Shown here piece by piece: positions 57,249 to 64,000 of a DNA stretch of 64,000 nucleotides (position 1 is its first letter; the number at the start of each line of letters is the position of its first letter). Both the position numbers and the translations under genes were made by a program. The notes under the pieces were generated by a model. It did not search any database. It saw only the letters and a list, made by a program, of their open reading frames with translations, and was not told the DNA's origin. The DNA lies in assembly GCA_025449115.1 (NCBI GenBank), contig JAHLKC010000142.1, positions 42,902 through 106,901 of the forward strand, given 5' to 3'. The DNA is from Chytridium lagenaria (lineage: Eukaryota > Chytridiomycota > Chytridiomycetes > Chytridiales > Chytridiaceae).

Positions 57249-57786
57249 ATTTTCGACGAGGACAGTAAAACGCTGATTGCCGCAACTACCAGAAAAGTGA
57301 AGAAAAACTAGACGTATCGTACAAACAACATTGAAAAACCCATTCATCCTCATATATTCACGATCAAATCAATCGTACATAGCAAAAAGCCATATACATG
57401 GTAACGAAAAGGTAAAAACTGGCATAAAAAGGTAAAAAGAAGTATAAGAAAGAAATCAATAGAGGGAAATAAAGGATGGTCCCCGCCCACCCTTGGGGCC
57501 TGCTTACATGATGAAGCCAAACAAAACAAAAAGGGAGAAAGAAAAAACGCAAAAACCTCTTGAAAGTAGGCGACTGAAGTACGAAAGCACAACAAACACA
57601 TAATCATGTCATTAATCAACCGCCATAAGCAATGAAAGGCTTCGTTGGTGAAGGTTGGCATAAAAAAATATGTTCGTCCAATGATAATAAAAAATCAACA
57701 GAGGCCAAGTCGTGTTGGAAAAACTTCATGATAGTGCAAAAGAAAAGATAAGAGGTAGAATAAAGTCACAACGTAAATAATTGTCT
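57249..57786. other. Convergent 3' intergenic region
   Basis: Between the 3' ends of the Rad9 and transportin genes. A-rich, with several AAATAAA-like motifs. Open frames on the minus strand (57350-57661) are hydrophobic, low-complexity and probably fortuitous. Confidence 0.55.
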
Positions 57787-60700
57787 TCAAACAATCTGGT
57801 ATGTCCTTTGCAACCTTTCACGTACTTCAGCAGGGAAGTTGCGGGCTGCCTGCCCATTGGGGACCGAAGGCCTCTTTGAGGTTCTTCAAAGTCTGAAGGT
57901 AACGTCAGTATTCATCTTTCACAAACGTTTTTGTCTTACCAGAGCGAGTTGATTTCGCAGACCTTGCGAAGGAGTATCCCAACGAACAACAGCATCACAG
58001 AAAAAGGCAAGGTACTGTAAAGAATGGTATAAGAACTACATATACAAGCGAAAATTCATCTAAAAGAACGTAGACGCTCACCCGGAAAACAGCAGAAGGA
58101 TTCAACTCCGCTACTCTGCAAAGCCCAAGGAACGCACTCTCCTTCTCAAGATTATCCGGAATGTTTCTCAAAGCCTTGCACCAGAACATTAAGAATTGCT
58201 CCAGATGGGGGGCCACACCAGCTGAATGCACAAATGCCAAACGTCCAATCGTAATGGCAGCGTTCTCAATAAGGGTGGTCTTCCTTGACCTGTCGTGACC
58301 ATCGTCTTCGCTGAGGATAGGAACAAGGCTCTGCATAATGGCGACGCTGAAAGGCGCGATATTCTCTCCAAGCTTGAGGGCGATTTCCAGTGGCCCAAGT
58401 GGCGTTGTTGCAGACAGACAGCTCGTCATTAATATCCCTGCGTTGGATCTGTTGAAGAATGTGAGGCATGGCCCTGTCGAGGTAGGGTGCAACATTCTCA
58501 AAACAAGCACTTGCAAGGTCGCCGAGAAGAGCGTAAGCACTTTGTTTGACTTCATGGGGGGGTACTGCCAGAAAAAAAAAAATTAATACTTTTAAAACTA
58601 AGACCTAAAACGGATTTAATTAGAATAACTCCCACCTGCATGCAAATATGCACAATATCCATCAACGGTGGCTGAGTGTTAGCCACAAGCGGCGCAACAT
58701 CCTGCTTCAAACCCTGCGCAATCCCACTAAGGAGATCCAGCGACACAATGACAAAGTCCATATCAGGCTCCTCAATACCTCCGGGGTTTTGCGAGTACGC
58801 TTGTGCAGCACTTAAGGTGTGTCCAATGATCTGAATGCAACGCTTCCACACATTCTCAGAAAACTGTGCGAAACCAGGGCCAAGCGCAATCGCAACGGAA
58901 GAAAGACATTCGAATAGAGGGAAGATATCACGACTGTCATCAGGAGTAGCGTCCCATTTTTGAATAAGGGGCTGCATAAGCCAGGGAATAAGTGCTGGGT
59001 TATTAAGCTCAAGGCCGACGGAGTCAGCAAGAGTGCCGACAGCGTCGAAAAGGATGAGCAGGTTCTTTTTCTGTATATTCGTGATTGTAATCAGTTTCCA
59101 GATCCTCTCTAGGTAATTCCAAAAACGTACCTGGTAAATGCGGAAAGCATGTGCAATGTGCTCAAGAATGGCGGGTAATGACGGTACCAATAATTCGCAT
59201 GCCACCTCCTCAATAGTAGCGAGAGCGCTGCAACCAGCTTGTTGAACACGCTTGTTTGTGTCGATGACAAGGGCGAGAATCTGCACGAAGGAAAAATATA
59301 ATCTCGTTAAACTCATTGAAAAAGGAAACGACTGTCAATAAACATACATTTTGCAAGGTAGGATAGAAGAATTGGGCCAAGTGATCTTCCTTCTTCAAAG
59401 GATTTTGGTTCATGGGGTTGGGGTTGTATCCCGTCACGATCCAGGAAGAATATCGTCCGAGCGTCCAGCAAGTGATAGAACGAACCAACGGCTATAAACC
59501 CAAAATTCGTTAGAGCGTCGAGGAGAAGGAAAACTTACGTGTGGGTGCCTAAGACAGTTGGTAACCATAAATGACACTAAGTGGGGCAAGTGGCTTTGGA
59601 TGTGGTCACGGCATCCTCAGCAATGGCACCGAGGGCCAAAATACCGCACTCCAACTCCTTCCAGTTATCATGAGTTCGAGATCCAGCCTCGAGGAGGACC
59701 TTTAAGCGATGCAAAAAGTGCTCAAGAATGTATTCCGAGAACACCGTTGCCATTATGTCAAGGGCAGCTGCGGAGCACTTTCGAAGCGTCCATGAAGAAA
59801 CGCCAGGATCCTCCTCATCATCATCGTCGTCATCATCGACGTCTTCGTCTTCCGCCTGACCATCCTTCTTCTTCTGCTGCTCCTCCGTGCTCTCGAAAGC
59901 GTGGGATTTTGCCTTGTGGAATCTGGGCTGAATGTCCTCAGGTCTGTCCGCCACATTGGTATCCTCATCCACCCCTAGTTCTTCAACCTCCTCATCCGTG
60001 TAGATCATTCCTTGAAGCAAGGTCTGTATAAGCTTTTCCAAATGAACTTCCAAAAGCTCCATGTAGTTAATATCCTCTTGCTCAAACAGAGCCAGCCAAA
60101 ACTCGCATGCTTCTAGCGCAATATCGTGGTTGGAATCTCCAGTACAAATAAGCATATAGGGGATGACGTCAGCGAGATTCAGCACGTTCCCACCAGCCTC
60201 AAGGCAATAACAAAACCTTGGCAAATATTCTTCTTCACCTCAGGCTCAGAGTCGTTTGCCCTGCGGTAAAGACCTTGAACGTAGGTGGGGAGAACATTGT
60301 GATTCCTGAGGACGACAGATTTGTGAAACGCAATGTGGTTGGCAGCCGTGATGGCTAGCGCCCGGATAGCAGGAGAGCGGGGAGAACCGTCGTGTTCAAA
60401 GTTCGCAATGCAAATCGATGCGATGATGAGAATCAATTCGTCATCAAGCTTGTCGGCGATGTCCTCGCAAATATTCACGAAACATTTAAGCGTTGGCTGT
60501 GAACCGATATTGAGGGCGTTCCGTAAGTGATCATCTCGAAATAAAACAAGAAAATGAGTCAAATAAAAAGAAATTACCTCAATGAGATGGGGTTGTTGCG
60601 AAAACCCGTAAAGACCCTCGACAACAGTTTTTGCTTGCCTAGGATCATAGGCAACCAGAGCCGGGAGAACGATGGATGCAGTTTTTAGAATTCGGGGATC

Positions 60701-61110
60701 ACTGGCAGGATCCTGAACGGTAAACAGTGCGGCCCTTGCGCAAAAGGTCCAAGTTTCAAGACTTATTCTGTTCCTGTTTTCCGAGTTTGAAAGGTTGGTC
60801 TTCAACAAAATGCCTGCCATCTCTCTAACGTCTACGGGAGCATCTACTTCCTGCTTAGCCAGAACGAAGGAGAGGTACATGCTGAATGCATTGGGATCCT
60901 GAGCGAAAGCATCCAAATACTAACGAATTCCGAACAAGGAAGTAAGATTAAGTCCGATCACTCTCCCCATGCTGAAAGCATGATAAATTCAGCAACACGA
61001 CGAGTCCCCACCTGTCTAACTTGAGCCCTCACACTACCATCGACACTTGCGAACTTTGAAAGAGCATCCGCGAGCCGCGTGAGGGTTTCTGGATCAGCCT
61101 GCCCACTCAT
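57787..61110 (-). CDS. KAP104: Transportin (karyopherin beta-2, Kap104)
   Basis: HEAT-repeat nuclear import receptor for PY-NLS cargoes such as hnRNPs. Start MSGQADPETLTRLADALSKF at 61110; next exon DAFAQDPNAFSMYLSFVLA with the N-terminal Ran-binding HEAT repeats, REMAGILLKTNLS, HIAFHKSVVLRN, then SDPEVKK-like region NDSEPEVKKNICQGFVIAL, the acidic H8 loop (about 59780-59960; QPRFHKAKSH, then a long D/E run) that displaces cargo upon RanGTP binding, SWTLRKCSAAALDIMA, LVRSITCWTLGRYSSWIV, NKRVQQAGCSALATIEEVAC, NLLILFDAVGTLADSVGLEL, DIFPLFECLSSVAIALG, and the C terminus NFPAEVRERLQRTYQIV-stop. The acidic loop and these repeats separate it from importin beta-1. Several short introns. C-terminal exons allow for a one-base shift near 57860. 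Confidence 0.93.
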
Positions 61111-61356
61111 TCTTTTGAATAGATGCGGAAAAAGGGGCAAAGAAGAATGCTTTCAAAAATCAAAAATTTCAAGCGGGTGTGCTTGTTGGTTTTTTTTTGG
61201 TTTTTTTTTTTTTGTTTTTTTTTCCCCGCTCAACAGACTTCCATTAAGAGCTGACCTAACTTATGCTATATTGTTCCAGGAAAAACCTCCTTTACATTAA
61301 CTTTATCATTATCTGCACAACAACATCCACAAGCGAGCCTTATACGTGGGGCCCTC

Positions 61357-62234
61357 TCACTCCTTCTTCTTCTTCTTGGGCGTCTTGCTGGAAGAGGATG
61401 AAGACTTCGCCACAGGCTTTCCACCATAGATAAGAATCTGCGCAAACAAAACTGCGTTCAAACTGGCTGCAATGATACTGCCCATGATGAGAACTTGATC
61501 CGTTATTTCGCGCATGGTAGTGAAAACGCGAGCGGCGCTGCCGACAGACTGGAGACCCATCGTGATTGCAGAGAGTTGGCCAGTGCTACCCTTAATAAAA
61601 TTGGAAGTAATCTGGGGAAGCTTGGCTGCACTTCCGGAGAAAATGGAAATCCATTGTAGGTAGACCAGAGTAGCCTGAGGAACGATTGCAGGTTGAAGGA
61701 GCGCGTACATAGCAGCCTGCGACAATACGAGGAACAGAAGCATGAGAAGCTGTTTCTTGCCGTAATAGAGAATGAGCATGGAGATAATGACGTTCTGGAT
61801 CGTAATGAACGCAACTGTTTATCATTCAAGCGATATAAATAAAAGATATATTAGGTTGGCGAAACGCGCTTGAGAATGTCGTCAAAACAAAGAACATATA
61901 AAACACTCACGTTCACCGTAAGTGGAGAAAGGATTCTCAGCACGAAAGTTATAAGCCAAAGAGAGAGTGACAAAGTCTCGAGAATGTACGAGGACAGAGA
62001 GATGCCCTCAGCTGAAGACGCAGCCACAATCTTGATGAGCTGCGGCACCTTGACTATGGAGCCTCCAACAATGATACCCAAGCCCAGCCCCTTTGATACC
62101 AGCAGGGAGAAGCATGGTGATTGCAGTGTTTGAACGGAAATGTTCGAGATCAAATCAAACGAGCATTTTTCACCCACGAGGGGCAGAAGGAGCTGTTCTC
62201 TCACAAGAGCAACAAGCTGGTCAACAGAGGCCAT
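61357..62234 (-). CDS. MPDU1/Lec35-like PQ-loop membrane protein
   Basis: ER membrane protein of the PQ-loop family needed for use of dolichol-phosphate mannose and glucose in N-glycan and GPI assembly. Start MASVDQLVALVREQLLLP at 62234. PQ motif 1: GLGLGIIVGGSIVKVPQLIK, then SSAEGISLSSYILETLSLSL. After an intron (61910 to about 61816): FITIQNVIISMLILYYGKKQ, LLMLLFLVLSQAAMYALLQ, and PQ motif 2: FSGSAAKLPQITSNFIKGST, then QSVGSAARVFTTMREITDQV. It ends with a lysine-rich tail (TPKKKKKE-stop), an ER-retrieval-like KKxx-type end. The joint between exons is one base off, so either the splice site differs or a base is missing. Divergent from LeuRS. Confidence 0.88.
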
Positions 62235-62616
62235 ACTGAATTTTCTTTTGGAATTCTTGTGTAACGCTCGAGAATACTGTGCAGTCCATGTCTCTTTTCT
62301 GATAAATAATAAATAAATATTCCGAGGACAATCTACAGTATTATCATTTATATCATTAGATTTTTTAATTTCGTTTTCACTTTTTCTTTCTTTATCACAA
62401 AAGAAAGAAAAAAACTACATCACCTCGAATCATCATCGAATCCGTCGTGCTGGCAAGGGTACGGCTGCCCTCCTTCACGCGTGCATTCCAATATACCTCA
62501 ACTCATCTTCATTCTCATCGTCATCGTCGTTTTTTAGTCGTCTACGTCCTCTTCAGCATCTCCGTCATCATCATCCATCACTAGCGCACCCTCACCACTA
62601 CTCCACATTCATCACA
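62235..62616. promoter_or_regulatory. Bidirectional promoter between MPDU1-like and LeuRS genes
   Basis: About 380 bp between two divergent start codons. T/C-rich plus-strand stretch with CATCATCAT/CGTCATC repeats (about 62505-62600) just before the LeuRS start and AT-rich core around 62300-62410. No operator could be defined. Confidence 0.5.
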
Positions 62617-64000
62617 ATGGCAGAAGCACCAAAGTCGGTATGTACTCCTCCTTATGTTGTCGTGATAAATTTTGGGAAATTATGCATGCATGCATCGCTC
62701 TGTTGGGTCTTTTATCTAACTTCCTCTTCTCTATCATTCGTCCAGTTTGCCAAATTAAAGGCCCTCCAAGAGATTGAGGCCAAAGCTCAGCAAAGATGGG
62801 AGGCAGAAAAAATGTTTGAAGTGGATGCTCCCGAAGGCAAGTCCAACGTCGAGGTTCCCAAGTACATGGTCTCTTTCCCGTTTCCCTACCAGAAGGTCGC
62901 CTGCATTTGGGCCACACCTTCAGTCTTTCTAAAGCCGAATTCGCTGTGGCTTTTGAAAGGCTTAAGGGAAAAAGAGCTTTGTTCCCTTTCGGATTTCATT
63001 GCACTGGTATGCCCATCAAGGCTTGCGCTGACAAGCTCAAGCGCGAAGTTGAGCTGTTTGGAAAGAATTTTGAAGGATGGTCAGAAGGTGTGTACATTTT
63101 ATCCATTCCAATCCATTTCTTTTTTGATATTTTTTCAGCAGTTCAAATCCTGATGTTTTTAAACTTCAGAAAGTGAAGTTGCTATCGATCTGAAAGAGGC
63201 TCAAGCGAGTGGCGGTGACACCGCGAAAGTCGTCAAGAAGCACAGCAAGGTTGCGGCGAAGAGTGGCGATAGCCAATACCAGTTCCAGATTATGTTGAGC
63301 ATGGGTGTTGCACGTGAAGAAATCCACAAGTTCCAAGATCCTATTCACTGGCTTTACTTCTTTCCTCCGTTGGCAATTGTACGTTTTCCTCTTTCATGTC
63401 TTAATCATTGCGACTTGGCTTGCTGACATAATATATTTTAGGCCGATATGAAGGCTTTGGGAACCCACGTTGATTGGCGTCGTGCATTTATTACCACGGA
63501 TGTCAACAAGTACTTCGACTCCTTCGTTAGGTGGCAGTTCAACACCCTTAAGAATCAACCTTCACCCAAGGTCAAGTTCGGCGAGAGATACACTATCTAC
63601 TCTCCCCTTGACGGCCAACCCTGTATGGATCACGACAGAGCATCTGGAGAAGGTGTCGGCGTTCAGGAATATACTTGTGTCAAGCTCGAGGTTCTTTTGC
63701 ACGAGCTGAACGCGACCCCTGTAGCACAACGTGCCACGATCAAGGACGTTCCTGTTGGCGAAAAGTTAACCGCACATCCTCTCTGGGAAACTTTGAAGGA
63801 TAAGAAGGTTTACCTCGTTGCCGCCACTTTCCGTCCCGAGACCATGTACGGACAGACCAGTTGCTACGTCGGCGTCGATTTGGAATATGGCCTTTATGAG
63901 GCAAGTCCTAAAGAAGTCTACGTTTGTACCGAGAGAGCGGCAAAGAACATGGCTTTCCAAGGAATCTTTGCACAGCGCGGTGAAATTGTGAAGCTTGGAA
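62617..64000 (+). CDS. Cytosolic leucyl-tRNA synthetase (5' part, cut by the window edge)
   Basis: Class I synthetase charging tRNA-Leu. First exon MAEAPKS, then an intron, [30 protein letters not shown] and, after a shift, [18 protein letters not shown] with the HxGH ATP motif, [59 protein letters not shown] (CP1/editing insertion follows), and [16 protein letters not shown] of the editing domain (TxRPETL/M type). Introns near 63087-63170 and 63378-63441 are short. A missing G at 62895-62896 separates FPFPYQK from RLHLGH; GGG would restore the frame. The KMSKS region lies beyond the window. Archaeal/eukaryotic-type LeuRS by the CP1 position. Confidence 0.92.

Noticed and set aside
57350..57661. 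Small hydrophobic membrane protein on the minus strand
   Set aside because: Low-complexity Phe/Leu translation of an A-rich 3' spacer between convergent genes; stops in related frames and no motif.
57787..61110. Importin beta-1 (Kap95) identity
   Set aside because: The long acidic H8 loop and the order of repeats, with QPRFH before it and LRKCSAAALD after it, are those of transportin/Kap104.

Overview
The window is nuclear DNA from a filamentous-type fungus. The evidence is dense protein-coding genes on both strands, many short introns (mostly about 45-70 nt, GT..AG, some with a visible CTAAC or TACTAAC branch site), fungal families such as an Uds1 (up-regulated during septation) protein, Gna1, a Yih1/IMPACT protein and Atp11, and Copia and Ty3/Gypsy retroelement debris. 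Short introns, intron richness and moderate GC would fit a basidiomycete, but an early-diverging lineage cannot be excluded from this sequence alone.

Layout. 0-4.4 kb: a zinc alcohol dehydrogenase (cut by the left edge) head to head with a TfdA-like dioxygenase, then a PBZ-SWIM-DNA ligase. 5.2-9.3 kb: an unrecognised gene with two copies of a C-x2-C-x6-C-x2-C module, and weak ORFs. 9.9-26.5 kb: a run of housekeeping genes (HIT hydrolase, Yippee, Atp11, mitochondrial PP2C, Tvp38-like, Gna1, Vps60, Yih1/IMPACT, a disordered coiled-coil protein, a guanylate kinase with a mitochondrial-type leader, an Lnt-like membrane nitrilase and an aldo-keto reductase). 26.8-35 kb: a very large Uds1/coiled-coil gene divergent from a second guanylate kinase that carries a long acidic-proline tail and a C-terminal CaaX-like box. 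35-46 kb: a transposon graveyard with one Copia element bounded by two LTRs (37,833-43,059), chromovirus and Gypsy pieces, a LINE-like piece and LTR fragments in inverted orientation. 46.4-64 kb: an unassigned gene, DNA polymerase delta catalytic subunit, a ubiquitin-like protein, a Drs1-type DEAD-box helicase, a Rad9 checkpoint clamp subunit, transportin, an MPDU1/Lec35-type PQ-loop protein and the 5' half of cytosolic leucyl-tRNA synthetase.

Many conserved genes read correctly only if one base is added or removed at a mononucleotide run (ligase, Vps60, both guanylate kinases, Drs1, Rad9, LeuRS and others). The consistent position at homopolymers in essential genes points to base-calling errors in a draft assembly more than to pseudogenes. 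Exon boundaries given below therefore allow for such shifts.

Functionally there are no operons. Loose themes are DNA replication and repair (Pol delta, Rad9, DNA ligase), mitochondrial biogenesis (Atp11, PP2C, leader-bearing guanylate kinase), and membrane or glycan pathways (Gna1, MPDU1, Tvp38, Vps60). The most novel-looking items are the two differently targeted guanylate kinases, the PBZ-SWIM-ligase fusion, the duplicated Cys-cluster protein, and the Lnt-like protein that seems to lack the catalytic cysteine.
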